64,000 bases of DNA from assembly GCF_024345795.1 (NCBI RefSeq), contig NZ_JAGQBU010000001.1, positions 182,015 to 246,014 on the forward strand, written 5' to 3'. Each line of letters starts with the position of its first letter. Within the stretch, counting starts at the first letter, position 1. Of the stretch, positions 25,973 to 34,909 are shown piece by piece. The translations under genes and the position numbers were made by a program. The notes below the pieces were generated by a model that worked only from the letters and a program-made list of their open reading frames with translations, ran no database searches and was not told where the DNA came from. Source of the stretch: Synechococcus sp. J7-Johnson (lineage in GTDB: Bacteria; Cyanobacteriota; Cyanobacteriia; PCC-6307; Cyanobiaceae).

Positions 25973-26802
25973 GTGTCGTCGTGGGCGAAACGGCGATAGA
26001 GAAAATCAAGGGCGCGGTTGCGGTAGTCAAAGTATTCGGGAAGCTCCATCAGCCGGGCGCGATCGCGGGGCTGTGGGAAGGGAAGATCAAGGATTTCGCC
26101 GATCTTCGCCGCCGGTCCATTGGTCATCATCACGACCCGATCCGCCAGGAACAGGGCCTCATCGATGTCGTGGGTGATCATCAGAACGGTGACCTTGTGC
26201 TCGGCCCAGATCTTGAGCAGCTCTTCCTGGAGCTCCTCCCTGGTGATCGGATCAAGGGCGCCGAACGGTTCATCAAGCACCAGCACCTTGGGTTGCAGGG
26301 CCAGGGCCCGGGCGATCGACACCCGCTGCTTCATGCCACCGGAGAGGCTCCCTGGCTTCTTGGCTGCGGCTTCGGTTAGGCCCACCATCGCAAGATGCTT
26401 CTCCACCAGAGCCCTGGCCTGGCCGTTGCGCTTGAGCTCAGGAAAGACGTTGTTCACCGCCAGGGCAATGTTGTCGTAAGCCGACAGCCAGGGGAGCAGG
26501 CAATAGTTCTGGAACACCACCATGCGATCGGGGCCTGGCTCCACGATCGGCTCTGATTCCAGCCGCACCTGTCCCGTAGTGGGCTCGCGAAAGCCGGAGA
26601 CCATATCGAGCAGGGTGGATTTGCCGCAACCGGAGTGGCCGATGACGCAGATGAACTCCCCTTCACGCACCTCGAGGTGAACATCATCAAGGACGGTATA
26701 AGGGCCGTTGGGTGTGGGATACACCTTCGAGACCCCATCGATCACCAGGAACGGCTCCGATCCCTTGGTGGTGGCTGCGGTAGTGGAGGGGAGAGTCTGC
26801 AT
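25969..26802 (-). CDS. nrtD: Nitrate/nitrite ABC transporter ATPase NrtD
   Basis: 277-residue ABC ATPase. Walker [16 protein letters not shown]-loop VVFQNYCLLPW, signature [15 protein letters not shown], Walker [14 protein letters not shown] and the switch His in MITHDIDEA are all intact. Pairs with NrtC to drive the NrtB permease. Located 20 bp after nrtC, with overlapping coupling to the regulator downstream. Confidence 0.93.
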   Translation of the reverse strand: MQTLPSTTAATTKGSEPFLVIDGVSKVYPTPNGPYTVLDDVHLEVREGEFICVIGHSGCGKSTLLDMVSGFREPTTGQVRLESEPIVEPGPDRMVVFQNYCLLPWLSAYDNIALAVNNVFPELKRNGQARALVEKHLAMVGLTEAAAKKPGSLSGGMKQRVSIARALALQPKVLVLDEPFGALDPITREELQEELLKIWAEHKVTVLMITHDIDEALFLADRVVMMTNGPAAKIGEILDLPFPQPRDRARLMELPEYFDYRNRALDFLYRRFAHDDT

Positions 26803-26822
26803 CGGTTGAAGGGTTAAGGAGC

Positions 26823-28850
26823 TCAGCGGAGCGACGCAGCTGGCTCGAGGGAGCTGGGTCTGGCGGGCAACGGGACGGTTTCGTAACGGATGGGCCCGGC
26901 GGTCGGCAGTTGCTTTAGGTAGGCGATCGGATCGTTGGGATCCAGGAGCTGGTTTTCGAACAGGGGCACAGGCAGCAGACGCTGGCCATTGGCGCTGGGC
27001 TCAGCAGGGAAGTCGGCGCTGGCCTGGGCGAAGAGATCCGGTCGCTGGACACGATCGAGCACGTCTCTCCAGTTCTCGGGGAAGGCGCTGATCCCCCAGC
27101 GGGCCAGTTGGGTCAGGATCCAGAGGCCGTCGCGACTGGAAGGAGCATTGACCTGGGCGCCGAAGAACTGATTGAACTCCGGAATCAGCTCAGGGGTGCC
27201 GGTACCGCGGTCGTAAGGATCGACCAGGCCGGGAAGGAGCGTGTCCAGCTCAGTGCCCACGTACTCCCGACGCGACAGCAGTGCCGCCACTTCAGGACGA
27301 TTGGCGGGGTCCTGGCAGTACTGACATGCAGCCAGCAACGCCTTGATCAGGGCCTGGTGGGTGCGGGGATGGGTGGCGGCCCAGTCTTCGCGGACACCCA
27401 GCACCTTTTCGCAGTGGCCGGGCCAGAGATCGGCATCGGTGGCGATCACCGTGCCCAGCTGTTGCTGAACGGCACGGGTATTCCAGGGTTCACCTACACA
27501 GAAGCCATCGATGGTGCCCGCCTTGAGAGTGGCCACCATCTGGGGCGGCGGGATCACGATCAGGCTGACGTCGCGCTCTGGATCGATGCCGCCCGAGGCC
27601 AGCCAGGCCCGCATGATCAGGTTGTGCATCGACGCGGAGTGCACCATCGCCAGCACCGGCTTGCGCTCGGGATGGGCGACGATCCAGGCCTTGAAATCGG
27701 CCAGGCTGCGCACCCCAGCTTCATGGAAGCGGCGGTGCAGAGTGATCGCATTGCCATTGCGAGAAAGGGTGAGGGCCGTGACCATCGGCAGCGGCGACGT
27801 TCCCTTGCTTCCCAGAGCGATGGCCAAAGGCATGCCGGCCACCATCTGACCACCATCGATCACCCCTTGGCGCAGGTCGGCCTCGAGAGTTTTCCAGTTG
27901 GTTTCCCGCCGAAGGCTGACCTGATCCAGGCCGTACCTGGCAAAAAATCCCTTCTCTTGTGCCACCACCAGCGGGGCACAGTCGGTGAGGGGAATGAAGC
28001 CGAGAGTGAGGTTGATCTTCTCGAGATCGTTGGAGGCAATCGCCGCTGAGGGGTTGAGACGCTGTTTGCGGGCTTCCTTCTGCTGGGTGAGAAACTGCAC
28101 CACTTCACCCCGCAGGCTGTAGTAGCAGGGATCCTTCACCACGGTGAGGTGAGTGCGGGGCCGGGGCAGGGGCACGTCGAGAATCTGGCCGATATAGGCC
28201 TCTGGCCCATTGGTCATCAGCACCACCCGGTCGGAGAGCAGCAGAGCTTCATCGACATCGTGAGTGACCATCACCGTGGTGACCTTGGCCTCCTCGCAGA
28301 TGCGCATCAACTGCTCCTGAAGATTGCCCCGAGTGAGGGCATCAAGAGCACCGAATGGCTCATCCAGAAGCAGCAACTTGGGGCGCAGGGCAAGGGCCCG
28401 GGCGATCGCCACCCGCTGCTTCATTCCACCAGAAATTTCATGGGGGAACTTCTCAGCTGCAGCCACCAGACCAACAAGCTTTAAGTTGTAGCCGATGATC
28501 GCTTCGCGCTCCTCCTTGGAGGATCCACGCATCACATTGTCAACGGCGAGCGCGATATTCTCACGAACGTTTTTCCAAGGCAGCAAAGAGTAGTTCTGGA
28601 ACACAACCATTCGGTCGGGGCCAGGCTCAGTGACCTCTCGGCCGTTCATCAAGATGCCGCCTTCGCTTGCCAGGGTGAGGCCAGCCAGCAGATTGAGCAG
28701 CGTCGACTTGCCACAACCAGAGTGACCAACCAGGGAGAGAAACTCCCCTTCGGCCACGTTCAGAAAAATATCCTTGAGCGCCACATAGGTGCTGCCATCC
28801 CGGAGAGGAAAGGTCTGGGTGACATTATCAACAGTGAAAAGAGCCGGCAT
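26823..28850 (-). CDS. nrtC: Nitrate transporter ATPase with fused binding-protein domain NrtC
   Basis: 675 residues. Residues 1 to about 255 form an ABC ATPase (Walker [15 protein letters not shown], signature [15 protein letters not shown], Walker [14 protein letters not shown]). Residues about 285-660 form a cytoplasmic NrtA-like domain that begins [20 protein letters not shown] and includes [15 protein letters not shown]. In cyanobacteria this domain mediates ammonium or nitrate-dependent regulation of uptake. The fusion is the hallmark that distinguishes NrtC from ordinary ATPases. Two base pairs separate it from nrtB. Confidence 0.94.
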   Translation of the reverse strand: MPALFTVDNVTQTFPLRDGSTYVALKDIFLNVAEGEFLSLVGHSGCGKSTLLNLLAGLTLASEGGILMNGREVTEPGPDRMVVFQNYSLLPWKNVRENIALAVDNVMRGSSKEEREAIIGYNLKLVGLVAAAEKFPHEISGGMKQRVAIARALALRPKLLLLDEPFGALDALTRGNLQEQLMRICEEAKVTTVMVTHDVDEALLLSDRVVLMTNGPEAYIGQILDVPLPRPRTHLTVVKDPCYYSLRGEVVQFLTQQKEARKQRLNPSAAIASNDLEKINLTLGFIPLTDCAPLVVAQEKGFFARYGLDQVSLRRETNWKTLEADLRQGVIDGGQMVAGMPLAIALGSKGTSPLPMVTALTLSRNGNAITLHRRFHEAGVRSLADFKAWIVAHPERKPVLAMVHSASMHNLIMRAWLASGGIDPERDVSLIVIPPPQMVATLKAGTIDGFCVGEPWNTRAVQQQLGTVIATDADLWPGHCEKVLGVREDWAATHPRTHQALIKALLAACQYCQDPANRPEVAALLSRREYVGTELDTLLPGLVDPYDRGTGTPELIPEFNQFFGAQVNAPSSRDGLWILTQLARWGISAFPENWRDVLDRVQRPDLFAQASADFPAEPSANGQRLLPVPLFENQLLDPNDPIAYLKQLPTAGPIRYETVPLPARPSSLEPAASLR

Positions 28851-28852
28851 TG

Positions 28853-29686
28853 TCAGTGGCCTCCACCACTCATCTTCCAGCCAACGAAGGCAACCAGGCG
28901 GTCAAGGGCGAGACCGACAAGACCGACATACACAATCGCCAGGATAATCTGGCTTGAGCTGGAGTCACCGCCAGCGTTATAAGCGTCCCAGATGAAGTAG
29001 CCGATCCCGCCATCGGCTTTGAGCATCTCTGCGGCCACGATGGCCAGCCAGGCCAGACCGATGGCAATCCTCAGACCAGTGAAAACATACGGGACCGTGG
29101 AAGGGATCACGATTTCACGGATATAGGCACTTTTGCTGAGCCTCAACACTCTGGAGACGTTCGTATAATCCTGGGGAATCTGACGGATTCCCACAGCCGT
29201 ATTGATGATGATCGGCCAGATGGCAGTGATGAAGATCACGAAAACAGCTGATGTATTCGCGTCCTGAAACAACATCAGAGCGATGGGGAACCAGGCGAGC
29301 GGCGGCACTGTCCGCAACACCTGAATGACAGGATCAAAACCCTTACCGATGAAACGGTTCAAGCCGAGCAACCCACCAATCGCAATGCCCACCACAGCGG
29401 AAAGAATGTAGCCAATCCCGACACGCTGCAACGAAATCAGGATTTGCCAGCCCAGCCCTTTGCTGGTGCCGCCGTCATCGAAAAACGGCTGGCTGATGTA
29501 GGGATCCCAGGTGTCGATCAGCACATTGATCGGTCCTGGCAATCGTGCGACTCCGAGCAAGCCTGAGAGCAGTTGCCAGAGCAGAAGGAAGACACCGATA
29601 CAGACCAGATAGGGCAGAAATCCCTTGAACAGTGCCGATCGGCGTGATCGTGGACGGCGCCTTCCGGCGGCGGCTGTGAGAGTCAT
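28853..29686 (-). CDS. nrtB: Nitrate ABC transporter permease NrtB
   Basis: 277 residues with about six membrane helices. The EAA-type loop lies around RVLRLSKSAYIREIVIPSTV (EAA---G consensus region contacting the ATPases), and PPLAWFPIALMLF is typical of the SsuC/NrtB/TauC permease group. Fourteen bp after nrtA, inside the operon. Confidence 0.93.
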   Translation of the reverse strand: MTLTAAAGRRRPRSRRSALFKGFLPYLVCIGVFLLLWQLLSGLLGVARLPGPINVLIDTWDPYISQPFFDDGGTSKGLGWQILISLQRVGIGYILSAVVGIAIGGLLGLNRFIGKGFDPVIQVLRTVPPLAWFPIALMLFQDANTSAVFVIFITAIWPIIINTAVGIRQIPQDYTNVSRVLRLSKSAYIREIVIPSTVPYVFTGLRIAIGLAWLAIVAAEMLKADGGIGYFIWDAYNAGGDSSSSQIILAIVYVGLVGLALDRLVAFVGWKMSGGGH

Positions 29687-29700
29687 GGGGTCAGCTCGAG

Positions 29701-31008
29701 TCAGGCCAGGGCTTTGATCTTCAGGCCATCGAGGTATCCCTTGGGATTCTCGGGATCGAAGACCACCCCATCGAAGAAGGTTTCCTTGCCGCGGGAATCA
29801 CTGGCCGGGATCGCCTTCTCCTGGCCGATGGCCTTGGCGGCCTCCTTCCAGATATCGGCCCGGTTCACCTTGTTCACCAGCGCATCGATGTCGGTGCTGG
29901 CAGGCAGATAGCCCCAGCGGATATCTTCAACCACGAACCACTGGTCGTGGCTTTTGTAGGGGAAGGAGGCACTATCCTGCCAGAAGCGCATCCTGAACGG
30001 GCTGTCCTTAACTACCCGGCCATCGCCATAGTCGACATTCCCAGCCAGACGGGGCTGGATGTCCTTGACATTGGCCTTGATGTACTTGTCTTTCGCGAGG
30101 ATGGTGCACATCTCATCGAGATTGGCCGGATCATCGCACCACATCTGGGCTTCCAGAACGCCCTGCAGCAGAGCCTGGGTCGCCTTGGGGTTCTTCTCCA
30201 CCCAGTCGGCCCGCATCGAGAAGGCCTTCTCCGGATGGAGCTTCCAGAGCTCGCCGGTCTGGGCGGCGGTGTAACCCAGCTTCTTGTTGACGAGCCGCTG
30301 GTTCCAGGGCTCGCCCACGCAGAACGTGTCCATGGTGCCGGTCTGCATGTTCGCCACCATCTGCGGCGGCGGAACCACCACCAGGTCGGCTGTCTTGTTG
30401 GGATCGATGCCGTTGGCCGCCAGCCAATAACGCATCCAGAGGTCATGGGTCCCGCCTGGGAATGTCACCGCTGCCTTGAACTTCTTGCCTTTCTCAGCAG
30501 CCAAGGCCACGGCTGACTCCAGGCCAGCCTTGTTGTCAATCGTGAGCTTATTGGCCAGAAAGTCCTTGGAGACGGAGAAGCCCTGGCCCTGCAGGTTCAA
30601 GCGCGCCAGGGTCGCCATCGGCAACGGCTGGTTGGACTTGGTGATCGTGCCTGCCGTCAGCAGCAGGGGCATCGGCGAGAGGATATGGGCACCATCGATG
30701 CCACCGCCTTGGGAACCCAGCTCCAGGTTGTCTCGGGTGGCCGCCCAGGAGGTCTGCTTCACCACCTTCACATCGGGCATGCCGTGCTTGGCGAAGAATC
30801 CCTTCTCCTTGGCGATGACCAAAGGGGCGCAGTCTGTGAGGGCAATGAACCCGAGGGTGGCCCCTTTGACCTCTGTATCAGTGGCTCCGGAAGCAGCCGG
30901 GGCAGTGGTGGTTTCTGACTTCTTGCCACCGCAGGCACTCAACCAGACCGCACCGGCGGCCGTGCCGGCTGCGGTGATGAGAAATCTGCGGCGTGAAAGA
31001 TTGGACAT
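29701..31008 (-). CDS. nrtA: Nitrate-binding lipoprotein NrtA
   Basis: 435 residues. The N-terminus has a twin-arginine-like SRRRFL followed by a hydrophobic stretch and the lipobox LSAC, so the mature protein is probably lipid-anchored on the outer face of the plasma membrane. The substrate domain begins [20 protein letters not shown], with the nitrate-family blocks LPLLLTAGTITKSNQPLPMA, FPGGTHDLWMRYWLA and [12 protein letters not shown]. It captures nitrate/nitrite for NrtBCD. A close relative, CmpA, binds bicarbonate; linkage to narB and nirA favours nitrate. First gene of nrtABCD, with a 194-bp upstream region holding an NtcA-like site. Confidence 0.94.
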   Translation of the reverse strand: MSNLSRRRFLITAAGTAAGAVWLSACGGKKSETTTAPAASGATDTEVKGATLGFIALTDCAPLVIAKEKGFFAKHGMPDVKVVKQTSWAATRDNLELGSQGGGIDGAHILSPMPLLLTAGTITKSNQPLPMATLARLNLQGQGFSVSKDFLANKLTIDNKAGLESAVALAAEKGKKFKAAVTFPGGTHDLWMRYWLAANGIDPNKTADLVVVPPPQMVANMQTGTMDTFCVGEPWNQRLVNKKLGYTAAQTGELWKLHPEKAFSMRADWVEKNPKATQALLQGVLEAQMWCDDPANLDEMCTILAKDKYIKANVKDIQPRLAGNVDYGDGRVVKDSPFRMRFWQDSASFPYKSHDQWFVVEDIRWGYLPASTDIDALVNKVNRADIWKEAAKAIGQEKAIPASDSRGKETFFDGVVFDPENPKGYLDGLKIKALA

Positions 31009-31152
31009 GGAGCCTGGAACGGTTGGGGAAGTGTCGGGCTGCGACGAGTCGCAATCCGGACGGGCTTCGCAATCAAGCGCACCGAACCGGGATAGTGCTG
31101 GCGCTCAGGCTGACCAACGCACTCAGAACATCACGAACGACTACCCCTCGGG

Positions 31153-31166
31153 GTGTTCATTGATAC
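31153..31166 (-). promoter_or_regulatory. Possible NtcA site upstream of nrtA
   Basis: On the plus strand GTG-N8-TAC (GTGTTCATTGATAC), one mismatch to the palindromic NtcA consensus GTA-N8-TAC, 145 bp before the nrtA start. A weak -10 (TGTTCT) lies about 22 bp downstream in the nrtA direction. No perfect site exists in 31009-31202. Confidence 0.35.
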
Positions 31167-31202
31167 CAGCAACAGGGAATGAGGACGGTTCTCTGCGCCT
31201 GG

Positions 31203-31658
31203 CTAGAGGCCGAACTCCCGCAGGGCCCGGGGAAGATTGCGGTGCTCGTGACCGGGATGGCTGAGCTTGACCAGGGCAAAACGCTGCAGTTCATCCAGTG
31301 ATTGCCACTGGCTGGACTCAAGGGAAGCACCCAGCTGGGCGCAGGCGGCCTGCAGCCGCTCGGGAATGTCGTCTCCCTGCTGCCAGTCGAGGCCGGCGGC
31401 CGGTTCAATCCCCCGGGCGGGGCCATCGGCAAGGGTGGCCGTTCGCCGCTGCAACCAAAGCCGCAGATCACTGATGGCTCCAGGGTGATCCGGCCACGCA
31501 AGCAGCTTGGCCCTCTCCTCCGTTGTGAAGGAATGCCAGTGGCTCAGCCGGAGTTTGACGCCGGCCAGATCGAGCTTGCGGCGTACCGCCATCGGCAGGC
31601 AGCGCAGATCAGCCACGAAATCCTCTTCGAACGCGAAGCAACGGTCGTGCAGGCTCAT
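31203..31658 (-). CDS. narM: Nitrate reductase maturation protein NarM
   Basis: 151 residues of the nitrate-reductase-associated family (PF09655 type): FAFEEDFVADLRCLPMAVRR, KLDLAGVKLRLSHWHSF and a C-terminal LVKLSHPGHEHRNLP. NarM is required for active NarB in cyanobacteria that lack other maturation factors; its precise chemistry is unknown. I chose the ATG at 31658, which overlaps the stop of cnaT (ATGA, 4 bp), not the frame's 31859 start, because upstream residues are antisense-like. Co-transcribed with cnaT and perhaps reading into nrtA. Confidence 0.88.
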   Translation of the reverse strand: MSLHDRCFAFEEDFVADLRCLPMAVRRKLDLAGVKLRLSHWHSFTTEERAKLLAWPDHPGAISDLRLWLQRRTATLADGPARGIEPAAGLDWQQGDDIPERLQAACAQLGASLESSQWQSLDELQRFALVKLSHPGHEHRNLPRALREFGL

Positions 31659-32746
31659 GCCGAGAGCTCCTGACGCAAACGCTCGCCGCTGCGGGCCGCC
31701 AACAACCCCCTGGCCTGCTCCAGTCCGGCTTCGAGGCAGTCGCAGCGGTCGGCCTGCCACCAGTACACAGCCAGATTCCAGAGCAGGGCATCGGCCAGGG
31801 GACCAACCCCCACCAGAGCCGCCAGGGCCTGATCGCGCCAGATCTCCAGGTTCTGCCATGAAACCTCCTGGGCGGTGATGCCGTGATCGCGGGGATGCAA
31901 CAGGATCCGGGTCATGGTGCCGTGGCGCAGCCGTGCCGAGATGCCGGCCCTGGTGGTGGGCAGGTCGGTGGAACCCTCCAGGCCCTTGACCGTGTACACA
32001 TCGGTTTCACCGGCGTGGCCGAGGGCTTCCCAGGCCCGGCTTTCCGTAGGGGGATGCACGAAGCCACTCACCAGCAGGTGCTGCCCCTGGTGGGGCGTCC
32101 AGAGCAACTCCAGACTGGCCACCGGCGGCCGCTTGCCGATGGCGTCGCGGACCGGCAGCAGACGCTCGGCTCGCGGGAAGTGATCAGCCTGGTGGGTGAG
32201 GGCCAGGCCATGGCGATCCAGCCGGAGTTGCACTGCTTCCAGGCTCAGCCCCCGCCATTCGATTCCCAGGGCGGCGAACAACTCTGCCAGGGTGACGCCG
32301 TATTTCACCGGCATGGGGCCACCGCCGTGCAGCACAACGGGCTGATCCGCAGAAGCCAGCACCAGGGCCAGCAGCGGCAGCACCGGTGCCGTGCGGCTGC
32401 GGCCGTCATAGGGGACGCCAAAACAAAGGGGCCTGAGCCCCGGGGTGACCAGGGTGGGCCCCAGGGCCCTGTAGCTGTCGAGCATGCCGGTCAGCTCGAT
32501 CGGTGAAGGCCGGCGAATGCGGTGGGCGATCAGAAAAGCCCCCAGCTGGGCATCGCTCACCTGGCCCAGAAGCATCAGGTCCATGGCCTCGCGAGCCTCG
32601 GCGCGGGTCAGCCCCGTGCTGGTGTGCTCGCCGCTGCCCACCTTGGCCAGCAGCTCCCGGAAACGCACCGCCTCTGGGGGCATCGGCGGCCGCCTCGGCA
32701 ACTCCCCACGGATCCCCTCTGGAGCCATGTTTGGTAAAGCTTGCAA
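31655..32746 (-). CDS. cnaT: CnaT-like protein, anthranilate phosphoribosyltransferase homologue
   Basis: About 363 residues related to TrpD/glycosyltransferase family 3, but with altered substrate loops. Visible are GLTRAEAREAMDLML, LGAFLIAHRIRRPSP, VPYDGRSRTAPVLPLL (where TrpD has the PRPP GTGGD-type loop), VVLHGGGPMPVKYGV and YTVKGLEGSTDLP. In Anabaena, cnaT (all0601) is needed for expression of the nitrate assimilation genes. The same position here, divergent from nirA and upstream of narM, supports that identity. Starts possible at 32746, 32728 and 32683; the first lies inside the shared promoter, so 32728 is also likely. Confidence 0.82.
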   Translation of the reverse strand: MQALPNMAPEGIRGELPRRPPMPPEAVRFRELLAKVGSGEHTSTGLTRAEAREAMDLMLLGQVSDAQLGAFLIAHRIRRPSPIELTGMLDSYRALGPTLVTPGLRPLCFGVPYDGRSRTAPVLPLLALVLASADQPVVLHGGGPMPVKYGVTLAELFAALGIEWRGLSLEAVQLRLDRHGLALTHQADHFPRAERLLPVRDAIGKRPPVASLELLWTPHQGQHLLVSGFVHPPTESRAWEALGHAGETDVYTVKGLEGSTDLPTTRAGISARLRHGTMTRILLHPRDHGITAQEVSWQNLEIWRDQALAALVGVGPLADALLWNLAVYWWQADRCDCLEAGLEQARGLLAARSGERLRQELSA

Positions 32747-32747
32747 C
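32734..32747 (+). promoter_or_regulatory. Possible NtcA site between cnaT and nirA
   Basis: GTAAAGCTTGCAAC, GTA-N8-AAC, one mismatch to GTA-N8-TAC, in the divergent control region 61-74 bp upstream of nirA. It overlaps the most distal cnaT start, which argues for a shorter cnaT. The -10 element is weak (TAGTGG at 32775). Confidence 0.35.
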
Positions 32748-32807
32748 AGGGTGACGGGGCTCTGGCTGAGACGCTAGTGGGTCAGGTCTCAGCATTCGGG
32801 AGCGACC

Positions 32808-34388
32808 GTGAGCGCAGCTCAAGCATCCGCCGGGGGGCCAGCGTCCCAGGCCTCCAGCAGCGCGAAGTTGAACAAGGTGGAGAAGGCCAAGGCTGAAGCC
32901 TGCGGGCTGGATCTGGCCCCGCGCCTGGCCGAACTGGGAGCCGCGGGCTGGGAATCCCTGGATGAAGCCACCCTCACCATCCATCTCAAGTGGCTGGGCA
33001 TCTTCTTCAGGCCCGTGACTCCGGGACGCTTCATGGTGCGCCTGCGGCTGCCCAACGGAGTGATCAGCGCCGATCAACTGGAGGTGCTGGCCGACGCCAT
33101 CGATCGCTGCGGCGAGCACGGCAGTGCTGACATCACCACCCGGCAGAACATTCAGCTGCGGGGCCTGCTGCTGGAGGACATGGCCCCCCTGATGAGCGCC
33201 CTGGAGTCAGTGGGGCTCACCAGCCGTCAGTCAGGCCACGACAACCCCCGCAACGTCACCGGCAATCCACTGGCGGGTCTGGATCCTGAGGAATTCCTCG
33301 ACACCCGCCCCCTGGTGGACGCCATTCAGGAAGCTCTGCTGGGGCCCGACGGCCCCCGCAACCTGCCCCGCAAGTTCAACGTGGCCGTGGGCGGAGCACC
33401 CGACAGCTTCCTGCTGCACAACGATCTGGCCTTCCTGCCGGCCCATCACGGCGGTGAGCTGGGCTTCACGGTGATGGTGGGCGGATTCTTCTCCGCCCAG
33501 CGCAACGAGCTGGCCGTTCCCCTGGGGCTGTGGCTGCGAGGCGATCAACTGCCTGCCTTCAGCCTGGCGGTGCTGCGCCATTACGAGCGGGAAGGCAGCC
33601 GCGAGAATCGCAACAAGACTCGGTTGATGTATCTCATCGACGCCCTCGGGCTGGAGGACTACCGCTCCCAGGTGCTGGACACCTTCGCGGAGTTCGTGGG
33701 TGTGGAGGAAGCCGCCGCCACCCCCGCCCACGACGGCTCCCATCTGGTGTGCCAGGCCCCACGTGACATCTGCGGCGTCCACGCTCAGAAGCAGGAGGGC
33801 CTGCACTGGGTTGGCCTGCACGTGCCGATGGGCCGGCTGGAGGCCGCCAGCATGGTGGAACTGGCCCGTCTGGCCCGGGAGTACGGCACAGGCGAACTGC
33901 GGCTGAGCGAAAGCCAGAACGCCCTGATCGCCAATGTGCCCGAGGGCAGGCTGGATGCCCTGCTGGTGGAACCCCTGCTGGAACGCTTCCAGGTGACCCC
34001 GGGTCCTCTCCAGGCCGAGGCGGTGAGCTGCACCGGTAACCGCTACTGCAGCTTCGCTCTCATCCCCACCAAGAGCACGGCCCAGTCGGTGGTCGACGAA
34101 CTGGAGCGGCGTCTGGAGCTGCCCCATGGGGTGCGCACCCACTGGACCGGCTGCCCCAACGCCTGCGGCCAGCCCTACATGGGCCAGATCGGCCTGATGG
34201 GCGCCAAGACCCGGGTGGATGGTCAGATGGTGGAAGCCGCCAAGATCTTCCTTGGTGGCGCCATGGACGCCAACCCCAAACTGGCGGCCCTGCACGACAA
34301 GGGTGTGCCCCTCAGCGAGCTCCCTGACGTGCTGGAGGCGTTGCTGGTGGAGCACTACGGCGCCCGCCCGCGCGGGGCTGTGAGCTGA
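32808..34388 (+). CDS. nirA: Ferredoxin-nitrite reductase NirA
   Basis: 526 residues reducing nitrite to ammonium with six ferredoxin electrons. Two NIR_SIR ferredoxin-like half-domains precede the siroheme/4Fe-4S domains. The N-terminal block is SADITTRQNIQLRG, with HDNPRNVTGNPLAG and PRKFNVAVGG. The cluster ligands are Cys408 and Cys414 (CTGNRYC) and Cys449 and Cys453 (TGCPNACGQP). GTG start at 32808, the first in frame after the divergent promoter. No fused ferredoxin domain is present. Divergent from cnaT; siroheme is made by the two genes downstream. Confidence 0.95.
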   Translation: MSAAQASAGGPASQASSSAKLNKVEKAKAEACGLDLAPRLAELGAAGWESLDEATLTIHLKWLGIFFRPVTPGRFMVRLRLPNGVISADQLEVLADAIDRCGEHGSADITTRQNIQLRGLLLEDMAPLMSALESVGLTSRQSGHDNPRNVTGNPLAGLDPEEFLDTRPLVDAIQEALLGPDGPRNLPRKFNVAVGGAPDSFLLHNDLAFLPAHHGGELGFTVMVGGFFSAQRNELAVPLGLWLRGDQLPAFSLAVLRHYEREGSRENRNKTRLMYLIDALGLEDYRSQVLDTFAEFVGVEEAAATPAHDGSHLVCQAPRDICGVHAQKQEGLHWVGLHVPMGRLEAASMVELARLAREYGTGELRLSESQNALIANVPEGRLDALLVEPLLERFQVTPGPLQAEAVSCTGNRYCSFALIPTKSTAQSVVDELERRLELPHGVRTHWTGCPNACGQPYMGQIGLMGAKTRVDGQMVEAAKIFLGGAMDANPKLAALHDKGVPLSELPDVLEALLVEHYGARPRGAVS

Positions 34389-34761
34389 GAACGCCGCGGC
34401 GGGGTGCCCCGCCACCCCAGCCCCAGCGGAACCCAAGCCGGGGTTCGACGGCAGCCTGCTGGCTCCAGCTCGAATCAAGGGCCATCAGGCCCTGGCGGTC
34501 GTCGCAGGGCTGACCGCCATAGAGCAGGGTGGTGATGCGATCAGGGTCGATCTCCAGCGCCGCCACTTCCTGCCAGAGCCGGCGGGTGAGCTCCCGGTCG
34601 GCGCGCACGAACTGGGCTTCGGCCAACTGGCGCACCAGGGTGAACACCAGCTGCTGCTGCTTGACCTCGGAGAAACTGGCCGGCGACTGACTCTTTGGCC
34701 TGGCGCCGGGGCGGACACAGGCTGCCCGATCCATCGAGTGCTCTGTGGTGGCGTGGTCCAT
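34312..34761 (-). CDS. Possible small protein convergent with nirA
   Basis: A 149-codon frame. Residues about 30-85 are protein-like and helical (FSEVKQQQLVFTLVRQLAEA, QFVRADRELTRRLWQEV, AALEIDPDRITTLLYGG). The C-terminal third is Gly/Arg/Pro-rich and overlaps the nirA 3' end antisense, so the true end may be degraded. No known family recognised. It could be a nitrogen-cluster accessory gene. Confidence 0.35.
   Translation of the reverse strand: MDHATTEHSMDRAACVRPGARPKSQSPASFSEVKQQQLVFTLVRQLAEAQFVRADRELTRRLWQEVAALEIDPDRITTLLYGGQPCDDRQGLMALDSSWSQQAAVEPRLGFRWGWGGGAPRRGVLSSQPRAGGRRSAPPATPPARQGAR
34398..34413 (+). terminator. Hairpin after nirA
   Basis: GGCGGG-GTGC-CCCGCC, a perfect 6-bp GC stem 10 bp past the nirA stop. 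There is no following U-run, so it is a weak terminator or an RNA-stabilising hairpin. Confidence 0.35.
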
Positions 34762-34839
34762 GGCGTCCTTGTCCTGACGGCTGTATCTCTTTCCTTGCTA
34801 GAGGGGCTCTGGCAACGCACCAGCCCTGCCCCATAAAAC

Positions 34840-34853
34840 GTATTAATGGAGAC
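34840..34853 (+). promoter_or_regulatory. Possible NtcA site upstream of the siroheme chelatase gene
   Basis: GTATTAATGGAGAC, GTA-N8-GAC, one mismatch to GTA-N8-TAC, 57 bp before the next start, within an unusually AT-rich patch (34831-34865). A promoter here would explain the 521-bp gap after nirA. Confidence 0.3.
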
Positions 34854-34909
34854 ACTTTGCGATTCAGATCAGGTTCCGGGCGACGCCTGATGGCGCAGGG
34901 ACAGCCCCA

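Noticed and set aside
31142..31155. ACCCC-TC-GGGGT hairpin between narM and nrtA as a terminator
   Set aside because: Five-bp stem with a two-base loop and no U-run; too weak to call.
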